From Planctomycetota bacterium (GTDB taxonomy: Bacteria > Planctomycetota > SZUA-567 > H5-PLA8): a DNA stretch of 64,000 nt. This document shows positions 25,232 to 33,675 of this stretch, in pieces. Numbering within the stretch: the first letter of the stretch is position 1; each line of letters begins with the position of its first letter. The DNA is taken from assembly GCA_016200135.1 (NCBI GenBank), contig JACQFI010000069.1:1-64000 (forward strand), in the 5' to 3' direction. Made by a program: the position numbers and the translations under genes. The notes beneath the pieces are model-generated. The model had not been told where the DNA came from and made no database searches. It worked only from the letters and a program-made list of their open reading frames with translations.

Positions 25232-26233
25232 TCAGAAGCAACAGGAATCCTGGTACGAACGGAATTTCTTTCGCAGGACGTCCAATACCTGTGCGTGAAT
25301 CTGGCAGATGCGCGACTCCGAGAGCTGCAACTCGTCGCCGATCTGCTTCATGCTGCGCCCCAGAAAGTAGTACTGTTCCACCACGGCACGCTCGTTGGGA
25401 TGCAGGCCGCGCAAGGCCATGTCGCGGATCTCGTCCCGCTGCAGTTCGCGCGTGGGCTCGATCTCTTCGCGGTCGTCGAGCATCTCCAGGCGCAGCAGGT
25501 CGCGCTCGTCGGCGTTGTCGGAGGCCCCGCCTTCGAGGGAAATCTGGGCTTTAACGTCGAGTTCCTTACGGAGCTCGTCAAGCTTGGGCAGGTCGATGTT
25601 CAGGCGCTTGGCAATCTCGTCCTCGCTGGGCTCCCGGCCGAGTTGCGCGGCGAGTTCGCGGATGAGCCGCTCGTACTGGTGGTTCTTGTTGCGGATCAGG
25701 CGCGGCACCCAGTCGGAGGCCCGGATCGAGTCGAGCATCGCGCCGCGGATGCGCGGCACGCAGTAGGTCTCGAAGCGCACGCCGACCTGCGGGTCGAACT
25801 TGGCGATGGCGTCCTGCAGGCCCAGGTGTCCGGCGCTGATCAGGTCGTTCACGTCGATGCATTCGGGGAGCTTGGCCTTGAGGCGTTCGGCGATGTACTT
25901 CACCAGCGACTGGTAGTGGACCCAGAGGTCGTTGCGCGCGTCCTCGCTCTCGGACTTGTGATAGCGCAGCCACATCTCGTCTTCGAATCTCCGCTTCTTG
26001 AGCTTGGCCTCGTAGCGCGCGCGGTCCTCTGCGGTCTGGCCCATGGCCTCCCCGTGGATGGGCACGGTCGGCCGGCGGAAGGTAAGCGGAGCGGTCACGG
26101 GAGACGCCACGCGCCGGCGCTCGGGGCTTTTATCCAACAGCTCCGAGCGCGCTGAGAGCCGCTTCTTGGGCTCACGAGAGGAGGCATTTTTCGCTTTGAG
26201 GGAGGTCGCGGCTTTCTTCACGCGCTTAGCCAT
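25232..26233 (-). CDS. Alternative sigma factor, FliA/WhiG type
   Basis: The 333-residue sigma-70 family protein has region 2 at about 95-165, with DVNDLISAGHLGLQDAIAKF and FETYCVPRIRGAMLD. Region 3 is about 175-235 (LAAQLGREPSEDEIAKRLNI). Region 4 is near 275-325 (ERAVVEQYYFLGRSMKQIGDEL followed by SESRICQIHAQVL). The RIRGAMLDSIRASDWVPR signature is that of FliA/WhiG/SigD group 3 factors. About 60 basic, low-complexity residues precede region 1.2, so ATG 26044 is a possible shorter start. No flagellar genes are present; in a pilus-bearing cell it may control other envelope or stress genes. Confidence 0.85.
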   Translation of the reverse strand: MAKRVKKAATSLKAKNASSREPKKRLSARSELLDKSPERRRVASPVTAPLTFRRPTVPIHGEAMGQTAEDRARYEAKLKKRRFEDEMWLRYHKSESEDARNDLWVHYQSLVKYIAERLKAKLPECIDVNDLISAGHLGLQDAIAKFDPQVGVRFETYCVPRIRGAMLDSIRASDWVPRLIRNKNHQYERLIRELAAQLGREPSEDEIAKRLNIDLPKLDELRKELDVKAQISLEGGASDNADERDLLRLEMLDDREEIEPTRELQRDEIRDMALRGLHPNERAVVEQYYFLGRSMKQIGDELQLSESRICQIHAQVLDVLRKKFRSYQDSCCF

Positions 26234-26250
26234 GTTCTTGAGTGCACCAT

Positions 26251-26279
26251 GATATAAATCGTAATTGACGTTTTGTCAA
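26251..26279 (-). promoter_or_regulatory. Strong sigma-70-like promoter of the sigma factor gene
   Basis: On the minus strand TTGACA (26279-26274) and TATATC (26256-26251) are separated by 17 bases. The -35 element sits in an inverted repeat, ATTGAC-N5-GTCAAT (26264-26280), which could be an operator. The initiation site would lie only about 10 bases before the ATG, with no Shine-Dalgarno visible. Confidence 0.55.
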
Positions 26280-26328
26280 TATGGTGACGTACTTAAATTG
26301 CACCTTGGCAACCCATAACTCCTTATAA

Positions 26329-26350
26329 ATTAGGCAAATAAATGCCTAAT
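26329..26350. promoter_or_regulatory. Perfect inverted repeat, possible operator
   Basis: ATTAGGCA (26329-26336) and TGCCTAAT (26343-26350) are separated by 6 bases in an AT-rich stretch upstream of the sigma factor promoter. No T tract of terminator type follows, so a regulator site is more likely than a terminator. Confidence 0.4.
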
Positions 26351-26463
26351 CTCACAGGGAGTCGCATTGAGCATTTAGGTGTTTCGTGTAAGAAGATTTT
26401 TTTTGAATTTTTTAAGAATCAATCAACGAAAAATGAAAAGGCTGGAACAGTCGGCTCAAGCTG

Positions 26464-26501
26464 TGAAAAACAAGAGCGGACAAGCTCGCGCTTGCCCGCT
26501 C
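26464..26501 (-). terminator. Intrinsic terminator of rpmE
   Basis: A 12-bp stem with one mismatch (26474-26485 with 26490-26501) is followed on the minus strand by TTGTTTTT. It lies about 30 bases beyond the rpmE stop. Confidence 0.85.
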
Positions 26502-26529
26502 CACCTGAATGCTTGAAGTAGAAAGAATG

Positions 26530-26778
26530 TCAGGCCTTGGGAGCGGCCTTCTCTTTGGCTTCGCCTGCGGGGACCTTGGCCGCCCACTTCTTTTGGAAGC
26601 GTTCGATGCGGCCCGCCGAGTCCACGAACTTCTGCCGACCCGTATAGAACGGATGGCAGTTCGAGCAGACGTCGATGGAGAAGTCCTTGCCCTTGGTCGA
26701 GCGCGACTCGATCTTGGTCTGGCAGCCCATGCAGGTGATCACGACGGGCTTGTAGCTTGGATGAATCCCAGCCTTCAT
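26530..26778 (-). CDS. rpmE: Ribosomal protein L31, zinc-binding type
   Basis: From ATG 26778 this is an 82-residue L31. It starts MKAGIHPSYKPVVITCMGCQ, carries the zinc ligands CMGC and CSNCHP, and has the conserved HPFYTGRQKFVDSAGRIERFQKKW block. A short Ala/Lys-rich tail (about 68-82) extends beyond the usual end. AAGGAGG lies 9 bases upstream of this ATG, ruling out a longer frame. The C-containing form functions in the 50S subunit when zinc is sufficient. It lies 63 bases after the M28 peptidase stop, with its own terminator. Confidence 0.95.
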   Translation of the reverse strand: MKAGIHPSYKPVVITCMGCQTKIESRSTKGKDFSIDVCSNCHPFYTGRQKFVDSAGRIERFQKKWAAKVPAGEAKEKAAPKA

Positions 26779-26841
26779 GACGTACGTCCTCCTTAAGGAA
26801 CCGCCCACCATAGCGCGGATCGGACAGAATTCCAGTACAGG

Positions 26842-28770
26842 CTACGGTTTTCGCTCTGCGAGGTGCACTTTGAGGGCCAGCTTCTCGTCGCCGCGCTTTA
26901 CCGTCAAATCGATCGTATCGCCGGGACCGAAGTCGATGAGGGTCATGAACAGGTCCATCGGCTGAGAAAGCCGCTGGCCGTTGATGTGCGAGATCGTATC
27001 GCCGACCTTCAAGCCGGCTTCGTCGGCCGGGCTGCCGGGCGCTACGGAACCAATCGGATAGCCCTGCGTATTGCGCTCGCGAACGTGATCGGCGCCCACG
27101 CCCATGTAGGCCTTGGGGCCGCCATTCACGTATTCAAGCCGCGCGGGCAGATCGGCGAGCGCGATCAAGGCCTTCTCCGCGATGGCCGCAGTCTGCTCAG
27201 CCACGGGCGCGTTGATCTTCTCCCAGGTGTCGGTGGGCCGGTGGTAATCGGGGTGGATGCCTGTGAAGAAGAAGAGCACGGGCAGGCCCGCGTGGTAGAA
27301 GGTCGCGTGATCGCTCGGGCCGTCGCCGCCGCTGCCCAAGGCGATATGCAAGCTCGTGCCCGCCGTGGCGGCTTTCACGATCTCCGTCATGCCCTTGGCC
27401 GAACCCAGGCCGGTGATCTGCAGCCCGCCGTCTTCCGAGCGGCCGATCATGTCCAGGTTGACCATCGCCACGGTGTCTTTGAGGGGCGCCTTGGGGTGGA
27501 GCACATAATAGGCCGAGCCCAGCAGGCCCTTCTCTTCGCCTGAAAAGGCGATGAGGATCACGGCGCGCTTGGGCCGTTCGGCGGGCTTCAAGGCCGCCAG
27601 ATTCTGTGCGATCTCGAGCAGGCCGGCCGTGCCGCTCGCATTGTCGTCCGCCCCGGGGTGGATCTTGCCCACGCCCGCCGGTCCGAGCAGCGAGCCCGAT
27701 TTGCCCAGGCCCACGTGGTCGCTGTGCGCGCCCAGGATCACGTATTCGGATTTAAGCTTTTCGTCGCTGCCTTCAAGGAAGGCGAGGATGTTGCGCGTCG
27801 GGCGGGGCTCCACGTCCAGTTCGGCGCTGCCGGTCAGCGTGACGTCCTTGAGCGCGAACGAATGGCAGGCCAGGTCCTTGTCGATCTCGCCTTGGAGATC
27901 GCCGAGCGTCTTCTTGGACGAATCGAGGATCGCATTGGCCGCCTCTCGGGTGATCTGAAACGCCGGGATCGAGGCGCCCTCGTCCACGGGGCCGGAGCCG
28001 TCGGTGAGTTGCTCGGGCTCCTTCTCGTGGCCCTTCGGCCCGGTGACGATCAGGACGCCCACGGCCTTGTGCTTGGCGCACTGGCTGATCTTCATCGGCA
28101 GGCCCGCGTGCCGCGTCATCTCCTTGCCCGCGAATTTGCTGGCCGGGTCCTGTTCCTGGGGCTCGTAGCGCAGGATCAGCGCCCATTTGCCCTCTAGATT
28201 CAGATTCTTGAAGTCGTCGTAGCCGTACTCGGGCGCGACGATGCCGTACCCGGCAAAGGCCACCCCACCCTGCGCCTGCGCTTTAGCTTTGCTGAAAGAG
28301 AACGGTGCGAAGTGCTTCCGGACCTCGAACACCGTCTCCTTCTCCTCCAGTTTCATCGTCAGCGCATTGTGCTCGCCCAGGCCTTTCGAGGCCGGGAGAT
28401 TGAACTCCTGGAAATAAGTGCGCTGCCCGTCCTTCTCGTCGCCGAACGGCGCCAGGCCGTACCGTTTGAACTCCGCCGCGATGTACTCGGCCGCCTTAAG
28501 TTGGTCCGGGGTGCCGGCCTCGCGCCCGCGCAGTTCTTCCGAGGCCAGGAACTGGATGTGCCCCAGCAGTTCGCCTTTGTCGATCTCGGCCTTCACCGAG
28601 GGCCGGATGGGCGTCGCAGTTGGATTCGAGACCGTCGCGGTGGGCGGAGCCTCGGCGGGCGCTTCCGGCGGCGCGGATGCCCAAGTCCGGAGCGGCAAAA
28701 CCAGCAGCGCCGCCAGCAACGCGGCCCGCTGCGGGCGCAAGCGCCCTGAACCGTTCGCGCAGCTATTCAT
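26842..28770 (-). CDS. Secreted M28 metallopeptidase with PA and PDZ domains
   Basis: This 642-residue protein has a signal peptide (about 12-32), a Pro/Ala/Thr linker, an N-terminal helical part, a protease-associated insert (about 165-310), the M28 zinc aminopeptidase core (about 325-535) and a C-terminal PDZ domain (about 555-635, GYPIGSVAPGSPADEAGLKVGD). Metal and catalytic residues are visible: H349-x-D351, D375-D376 (GADDNASG), E412-E413 (FSGEEKG), D440 (NLDMIGR) and the HPDYHRPTDT histidine. ATG 28770 has GGAGG 8 bases upstream; frames extending further run into the previous gene. It is the last gene of a three-gene protease operon and probably trims peptides in the periplasm. Confidence 0.88.
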   Translation of the reverse strand: MNSCANGSGRLRPQRAALLAALLVLPLRTWASAPPEAPAEAPPTATVSNPTATPIRPSVKAEIDKGELLGHIQFLASEELRGREAGTPDQLKAAEYIAAEFKRYGLAPFGDEKDGQRTYFQEFNLPASKGLGEHNALTMKLEEKETVFEVRKHFAPFSFSKAKAQAQGGVAFAGYGIVAPEYGYDDFKNLNLEGKWALILRYEPQEQDPASKFAGKEMTRHAGLPMKISQCAKHKAVGVLIVTGPKGHEKEPEQLTDGSGPVDEGASIPAFQITREAANAILDSSKKTLGDLQGEIDKDLACHSFALKDVTLTGSAELDVEPRPTRNILAFLEGSDEKLKSEYVILGAHSDHVGLGKSGSLLGPAGVGKIHPGADDNASGTAGLLEIAQNLAALKPAERPKRAVILIAFSGEEKGLLGSAYYVLHPKAPLKDTVAMVNLDMIGRSEDGGLQITGLGSAKGMTEIVKAATAGTSLHIALGSGGDGPSDHATFYHAGLPVLFFFTGIHPDYHRPTDTWEKINAPVAEQTAAIAEKALIALADLPARLEYVNGGPKAYMGVGADHVRERNTQGYPIGSVAPGSPADEAGLKVGDTISHINGQRLSQPMDLFMTLIDFGPGDTIDLTVKRGDEKLALKVHLAERKP

Positions 28771-28802
28771 GCTGTGGGCCTCCGCACGTCCGCCGGCCCG
28801 CG

Positions 28803-30188
28803 TTACTTCCAGTCCGCCTCGATCTTGATGATCGCCGCGTTCTGGCCCTTCTTGCCTCTCGATACGTAAAAGACGAAGTTCTTCTTCTTGTGTTCCTTCA
28901 AGTCTGAAATGATCTTCTTGAACTGCTCGAAGGTCTCGACGGTGTTGCCCTTCAGGTCCGTGTCCTCGATCTTGGTGAGGATGTCGCCCGGGCGCATCCC
29001 GCCCAGTTCCGGCCAGGAGCCCGACTTCACGTAATGGACGAACAGGCCCGCGTACTCGGGCGGTTCGTCGCGCGCGAGCGTGTCGTAGTACGTCAATTCG
29101 CGCAGCACCAGGCCCAGGTCCTTGTCCTCGAAACGCTGGGCCTCGTTCTCTTCCTTGGGTTTCTCGCCCATCGTGATCTCGACGTCCTTGGTCTCCTTGC
29201 CGCGCAGGATGATGAGCTTGGCCTTCTGGCCCACCTCGAACTTCTTCATGCGTTCCTGAAAGGTGCGCAACCCGTTGTCGTCCTTCACCTTCAGGTCTTC
29301 GCCGTCCACCTTGACGATCACGTCCTCGGCCTTGAGGCCGGCCTGTTCGGCGGGCTGCCCGGCGAGGATGCGGCCGATCAGGACACCGCCGTGGTCTTCC
29401 GGCAGGCCCAGCACCAGCGCCACGTCCTTGCTCACGAACTGGAGGTCCGAGACGCCCATCCACGTGCGTTTGCGCGTCTTGCGCGGCTCTTTGAGCAGGT
29501 CCGCGAGGCGCGCGTACGGCAGGATCACGTTGGCCGGCTCGTTGCCGGCGTTCCGGGCGCGATACGCCTGCATGTTGAAGAGCGGATCCTGCACGCTGAA
29601 CCCGGCCACCTCGCCCTTGGCGTTCAAGACGGGCCCAAACAGCGTCGCGTTGGCGCTCCGCGTCACCACGACCAGCGGCTGCGGTTTCTCGATGTACTTC
29701 ACCGCATGGCCTTCGGAGAACGTAACCGTGGACTGGTAGGAGGCGGGCAGAAGCCCGATGCCGTAGAGCTCGTCGCCGGGTTTGAGGTCCGCGGCATTGC
29801 CGGGCGTGACGGGCACGAACTCTTTGCCGTTCTTCGGCTTCTCGGTAATGCGGATCAGGGCCACGGTGAGATCGCTGTCGCGCGTCACAAAGGCGGCCTC
29901 GAGTTCAGGCGCGTCTTCCCAGCCCACCATCTTGGCCTTAAAGTCCACGAAGCGGTCGTCGGGGACGTTGCGCGGGAGGAGATCGGCGGAGAGCGCCACC
30001 AGGCCGTCCTTGTCCACGATGGTTCCGATCCCGATCCGCTTGGCCTGGGAACCGTTCTCGGCGACCTCGCTGAAACTCACCTGCACCACCGACGGCCGGA
30101 CTTTTTCAAGCACCGGGCCGATCTCCACCGCCCGCAGCCCCGCCGCCAGCGCCAGGACCGCCACCACCGTCCAGATTCGCACGCGCAT
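28803..30188 (-). CDS. Catalytically dead HtrA-like protein with two PDZ domains
   Basis: The 461-residue secreted protein (signal peptide about 1-19) follows the HtrA/DegP plan: trypsin-like domain about 22-225, PDZ1 about 240-335 and PDZ2 about 345-450. The catalytic triad is lost. Where active HtrA has TNxHV this protein has VALSADLLP, and where it has GNSGGP the sequence is ATLFGPVL; the RDSDLTVALI aspartate remains. PDZ ligand loops are intact (GVLIGRILAGQPAEQAGL). It probably binds substrates or regulates the active HtrA encoded 34 bases upstream. ATG 30188 has AAGGAG upstream. The stop is 32 bases before the M28 gene. Confidence 0.82.
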   Translation of the reverse strand: MRVRIWTVVAVLALAAGLRAVEIGPVLEKVRPSVVQVSFSEVAENGSQAKRIGIGTIVDKDGLVALSADLLPRNVPDDRFVDFKAKMVGWEDAPELEAAFVTRDSDLTVALIRITEKPKNGKEFVPVTPGNAADLKPGDELYGIGLLPASYQSTVTFSEGHAVKYIEKPQPLVVVTRSANATLFGPVLNAKGEVAGFSVQDPLFNMQAYRARNAGNEPANVILPYARLADLLKEPRKTRKRTWMGVSDLQFVSKDVALVLGLPEDHGGVLIGRILAGQPAEQAGLKAEDVIVKVDGEDLKVKDDNGLRTFQERMKKFEVGQKAKLIILRGKETKDVEITMGEKPKEENEAQRFEDKDLGLVLRELTYYDTLARDEPPEYAGLFVHYVKSGSWPELGGMRPGDILTKIEDTDLKGNTVETFEQFKKIISDLKEHKKKNFVFYVSRGKKGQNAAIIKIEADWK

Positions 30189-30222
30189 CTCGTTCTCCTT
30201 GGCTCTTTCTCGAGAATCGCTG

Positions 30223-31605
30223 TTACTCTTCCACGAGCCGCACGGCACGGGTGTAGCGGCCCTTGTTGCGGATGATCTTAACGCCTACCACCTTCGCCTT
30301 GTCCTTGCCGGCCAGCGCCGCGGCCACCGCCACCTTGAAGGCCGCCAGCGTCGGCGTGGGCGTCTCGCCCACCTGCTGGATCACGTCGCCCGCCTCCAGC
30401 TTGCCGCGCTCCGCCAGCTTGCCCGGCTTGGTGCCGGTGACGTAGACGCCGTCGCTAACTTCCAGGTCGCGTTTCTGCGAGGCCGTCAGGTCGCGGACGG
30501 TGATGCCCCACTCGGCGACCTCTTCCTCCTTGCCGCGCACCTGCGTCAGCTCTTCCGTCACCACCGAGAGTTCCATATCGTGCCCGCCGCGCTGGATCTT
30601 GAGCGCCTGTTTGCTGGCGATGGGCATCTGGGCGATGAGGCTATAAATGTTGGGCAGGTCTTCTTCGAAGCGCGCGGAGACTTCGCGGCCGGAGATCGAG
30701 AGGATCAGGTCGCCGGCCTTTACGCCCGCTTCTTCCGCGGGGCTGCTGGGCTCGACCGAGGCCACCAGCACGCCTTTAAACGTTTCCATCTTGAAATGGT
30801 CCTCGAGCTCGCGCATCTCCTGCAATTTAATCCCGATCGAACTGCGCGTCACCTTTCCGTCCTTGAGGATCGCGCTGACGACGCGCTTGGCGATATTGAC
30901 CGGCAGGCTGAAGCCGAGGTTGTTCGCGCCGCCCACACCGCGGCTGTTGATGCCGACGACTTTGCCTTCCAGGTTCACCAACGGACCCCCGGAGTTCCCC
31001 GGATTGATGGCCGCATCGGTCTGGATCCAGACGTTGAATGTGCCGGTCTTCTCGCCTGTCGGGAGCGTCATCTCGTCGCCCAGCGAGCGTTCGGTGTTCG
31101 AGACGATGCCCATGGTCACGCTGCGGGCCAGGCCGCGCGGGCTGCCCATGGCCATTACGGGCTCGGCAACTTCCAGCTTATCGCTGTCGCCGAGCTCGGC
31201 AAAGGGGATCGGCTCGCTGGGGTGATAGCGGTTCCATTCTTCCAGGTCGAGCTTGAGGACGGCGAGGTCCGTCCAGGGATCGGCGCCCACGACCTTGCCG
31301 TGGATGCGTTCCTTGGTGCCGAGCGTGCAGATGACTTTCTCCGCGTGCCCGGCGACGTGAAAGTTGGTGAGCGCGTAGCCTTCCTTATCGAAGATCACGC
31401 CGCTGCCCGTGGCCTGCCCGGTGACGACCTTCTCGCCGTCGCGGTAGAGCTCCATGATCGGCTGGACGTTGATCAGCGCCGGGAAGACCTTGTCCCGCGC
31501 CTTGCGGACTTTTCCGTCCACGTTCGACGCGTACAGGTTCAGGCTACCGGCGCACGCCGCCGCGACGATCCACGCCGCCCAGACTCTCGTTCGAAACCAT
31601 GCCAT
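30223..31605 (-). CDS. Active HtrA/DegP-type serine protease
   Basis: This 460-residue envelope protease has a signal peptide (about 1-26) and a trypsin-like domain with the full triad: H83 (TNFHVAGH), D113 (WTDLAVLKL) and S205 (NPGNSGGPL). Two PDZ domains follow, about 255-350 (GVLVASVEPSSPAEEAGV) and about 360-455. The layout is that of periplasmic DegP/DegQ-like quality-control proteases, which degrade misfolded envelope proteins. ATG 31605 follows AAAGGA. It is the promoter-proximal gene of the HtrA, inactive HtrA and M28-PDZ operon. Assignment to DegP, DegQ or MucD is not possible by eye. Confidence 0.9.
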   Translation of the reverse strand: MAWFRTRVWAAWIVAAACAGSLNLYASNVDGKVRKARDKVFPALINVQPIMELYRDGEKVVTGQATGSGVIFDKEGYALTNFHVAGHAEKVICTLGTKERIHGKVVGADPWTDLAVLKLDLEEWNRYHPSEPIPFAELGDSDKLEVAEPVMAMGSPRGLARSVTMGIVSNTERSLGDEMTLPTGEKTGTFNVWIQTDAAINPGNSGGPLVNLEGKVVGINSRGVGGANNLGFSLPVNIAKRVVSAILKDGKVTRSSIGIKLQEMRELEDHFKMETFKGVLVASVEPSSPAEEAGVKAGDLILSISGREVSARFEEDLPNIYSLIAQMPIASKQALKIQRGGHDMELSVVTEELTQVRGKEEEVAEWGITVRDLTASQKRDLEVSDGVYVTGTKPGKLAERGKLEAGDVIQQVGETPTPTLAAFKVAVAAALAGKDKAKVVGVKIIRNKGRYTRAVRLVEE

Positions 31606-31780
31606 GCTCGCAGGTCCTTTCCTGGTCCCAGGTCCAACCGCGGAAATCTCGTTTCAGGCTTTGCTACACGAAGTGGGACACGTATCTGATCCAATTCGCT
31701 GGGACATTCCACTACAAATTAGTGTTCAAACCGCTATAAGTGTGCGCGCAATTCCAGCCTGATTCTGAAAGGTCTGCACC

Positions 31781-32371
31781 TTGCGCGTCATGTCCGGTTC
31801 CGCTCGTGGCGTTCCGCTCAAGACGGTTCCCGACATGGACACGCGGCCGATCCTCGACCGCATCAAGAAGAGCCTCTTCTCGATCCTGGACTCGGCGGGC
31901 CTGCTGGCCGGCGCCCGCGTCATGGATCTCTACGCCGGCACGGGCACGCAGGGCATCGAGGCCCTCTCGCGCGGCGCGCGCTTCTGTTTTTTTGTAGAAC
32001 GGCGCAACGACGCCGTGATACTCCTGCGCGAGAACCTCGCCAAGACGCGCCTCGACGACCGCGCCGAAGTCAGGCTGGGCGACGTGCGGCTCGCGCTGCA
32101 GCAGCTCGCGAAGAGCCGGGAAGGCGGCGGTTTCGAGCCGTTCGATCTGATCCTCTACGACCCGCCCTTCGCCTTCAGCCGCGAGGACGCCACGCGGCAG
32201 GAAGCCGAAGCGGAGATGGCCCTGGCCGGGAGGCTGCTCAACGAGACGGGCCGGCTGGTCTTGCGGACGGAATCCAAGGTCGAGCCGCCGCAGCCGGAGG
32301 GCCTCACGCTGGCCCGGCATTGGAAAGACGGGCCGCACGCGTTCTGCTTTTACGGCAAATTGAATACCTGA
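31781..32371 (+). CDS. rsmD: 16S rRNA (guanine966-N2)-methyltransferase RsmD
   Basis: This 196-residue Rossmann methyltransferase begins MRVMSGSARGVPLKTVP, then TRPILDRIKKSLFSIL, the RsmD N-terminal signature. The SAM loop is VMDLYAGTGTQGIEALSRGA (about 47-66), and the catalytic motif is YDPPF (about 129-133), the (D/N)PP(Y/F) of N2-guanine methyltransferases. RsmD methylates G966 of 16S rRNA in the 30S subunit. The start is TTG 31781 with AAAGGT 7 bases upstream. It is divergent from the HtrA operon and convergent with aroG, 7 bases apart. Confidence 0.88.
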   Translation: MRVMSGSARGVPLKTVPDMDTRPILDRIKKSLFSILDSAGLLAGARVMDLYAGTGTQGIEALSRGARFCFFVERRNDAVILLRENLAKTRLDDRAEVRLGDVRLALQQLAKSREGGGFEPFDLILYDPPFAFSREDATRQEAEAEMALAGRLLNETGRLVLRTESKVEPPQPEGLTLARHWKDGPHAFCFYGKLNT

Positions 32372-32378
32372 GCACGCA

Positions 32379-33461
32379 TCAGACGGCTCTCTTCGCTGCG
32401 AGGGCCTTCGCGCGCACGGCCTCGGCGGTCTCGCGCAACAGGGTTTCGGTCTCCTCCCAGCCGATGCACGCGTCGGTGATCGAGACGCCGTACTGGAGTT
32501 CCACGCCTTCCTTCCAAGATTGTTTGCCAGGCTTCAGGTTGCTCTCCAGGCTGATGCCCATGAGCGCGTCCTGACCTTCCGCGTACTGGCGCAGCACGTC
32601 GCGCCACACGCCCGGCTGCCGGGTGTGGTCCTTCTGCGAGTTGCCGTGCGAACAATCCACGAGCACCGGGCGCACGGCGCCGCCTTCGGAAGCCGCCGTA
32701 GCCGCGCGCTTCACGTCCTCCGGGCCGTAGTTGGAGCGCGTCTCGCCGCCGCGCAGGACGATATGGCAGTCCGGGTTGCCCTTGGTCTTCACCACCGCGG
32801 TCAAGCCCACGTTGTTGATGCCCAGAAAACTGTGCGCCTGCCGCGCCGAGACCAGCGCGTTCAGCGCCGACTGCAGCGTGCCGTCGGTGTTGTTCTTGAA
32901 GCCCACGGGCATCGAGAGGCCGCTGGCCATCTGGCGGTGTGTCTGGCTCTCGGTGGTGCGCGCGCCGATGGCCGTCCAGGAGATCAGGTCGGCCATGTAC
33001 TGCGGCGAGATCGGTTCGAGGAACTCCGTCGCGCACGGCACGCCCAGCTCGTTAATCTTGAGCAGCAGCGCGCGGGCGGTCTCGAGCCCCAGACCGATGT
33101 CGCAGGTGCCGTCGAGGTGCGGGTCGTTGATCAGGCCCTTCCAGCCGACGGTCGTGCGCGGTTTCTCAAAATAGGCGCGCATCAGCACGACGAGCTGATC
33201 GCGCTCCTCATCGGCGACTTTCTTGAGGCGCTGCGCGTAGTCCAGCGCCGCCGCGGTATCGTGAATGGAACACGGGCCCACCAGCGCCACCAGGCGCACG
33301 CGGTCGCGCCCGTGGATCACATCTCGAATAGAGCGGCGCGCTACCGCCACGGTCTCCGCGGCGCGCGGCGAGATTGGATGCCGCGTCTTCACCAGCGCCG
33401 GCGAGGCCAGCGGGCGCAGTTCTTCAATGTTGAGGTTTTCAAGCTGCTCGTGCATCGGCAT
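32379..33461 (-). CDS. aroG: 3-deoxy-7-phosphoheptulonate (DAHP) synthase, AroFGH type
   Basis: The 360-residue class I DAHP synthase joins phosphoenolpyruvate and erythrose 4-phosphate, the first step of aromatic amino acid biosynthesis. Visible hallmarks are VGPCSIHD (about 61-68), MRAYFEKPRTTVGWKGL (about 93-109), the GARTTESQTHRQ segment, VGFKNNTDG, and VDCSHGNSQKDH with metal ligands. Length and order match E. coli AroG/F/H. ATG 33461 has GGAGG about 10 bases upstream. Expression is probably set by transcription attenuation: a 27-codon aromatic-rich leader and a terminator lie between about 33632 and 33491. Confidence 0.93.
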   Translation of the reverse strand: MPMHEQLENLNIEELRPLASPALVKTRHPISPRAAETVAVARRSIRDVIHGRDRVRLVALVGPCSIHDTAAALDYAQRLKKVADEERDQLVVLMRAYFEKPRTTVGWKGLINDPHLDGTCDIGLGLETARALLLKINELGVPCATEFLEPISPQYMADLISWTAIGARTTESQTHRQMASGLSMPVGFKNNTDGTLQSALNALVSARQAHSFLGINNVGLTAVVKTKGNPDCHIVLRGGETRSNYGPEDVKRAATAASEGGAVRPVLVDCSHGNSQKDHTRQPGVWRDVLRQYAEGQDALMGISLESNLKPGKQSWKEGVELQYGVSITDACIGWEETETLLRETAEAVRAKALAAKRAV

Positions 33462-33490
33462 GATCGCTGGGCCTCCTTGGCCCCTTAAAC

Positions 33491-33519
33491 AAAAAAGCCC
33501 TGAGTGTTCTCTCAGGGCT
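33491..33519 (-). terminator. Attenuator terminator in the aroG leader
   Basis: On the minus strand, AGCCCTGAG (33519-33511) pairs with CTCAGGGCT (33504-33496) and is followed by a T6 tract, 30 bases before the aroG start. The first arm can instead pair with CAGGGCT at 33571-33565 in the leader gene, which would prevent terminator formation. Confidence 0.8.
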
Positions 33520-33548
33520 TTGGGTCGTCTTCGTTTGCGCGCCTTCCG

Positions 33549-33632
33549 CTACGTAAGTTCCCTCAGCCCTGGGTCTCGCCAGGGATAGCTAAAGGAGTAG
33601 AAGTAGTAACCGCTCGCGTTTCGCACGTTCAT
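33549..33632 (-). CDS. Aromatic-rich leader peptide of aroG
   Basis: A minus-strand frame of 27 codons (ATG 33632, TAG at 33551-33549) contains the run GYYFYSFSYPW at residues 8-18: four Tyr, two Phe and one Trp. GAGG precedes the ATG by 3 bases. The codons for residues 17-18 lie in hairpin arm 1 (33584-33579), which pairs with arm 2 (33572-33567). A ribosome stalled on aromatic codons would cover arm 1, freeing arm 2 to pair with the first arm of the terminator. This is the standard geometry of amino-acid attenuation, here for DAHP synthase. The peptide itself is unlikely to have a function. Confidence 0.8.
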   Translation of the reverse strand: MNVRNASGYYFYSFSYPWRDPGLRELT

Positions 33633-33646
33633 GTTCCTCGCCCACC

Positions 33647-33675
33647 TTCTTACCGCCAGGCACGCCCATTGTCAA
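33647..33675 (-). promoter_or_regulatory. Candidate promoter of the aroG leader transcript
   Basis: On the minus strand TTGACA (33675-33670) is followed after 17 bases by TAAGAA (33652-33647), a weak -10. Initiation would lie just upstream of the leader peptide start at 33632. Confidence 0.4.

Noticed and set aside
28771..29463. N-terminal extension of the M28 peptidase frame
   Set aside because: It is antisense-free but out of frame with the inactive HtrA gene on the same strand. Its sequence is Arg/Gly/Ala-rich noise, and a good ribosome binding site and signal peptide occur at 28770.
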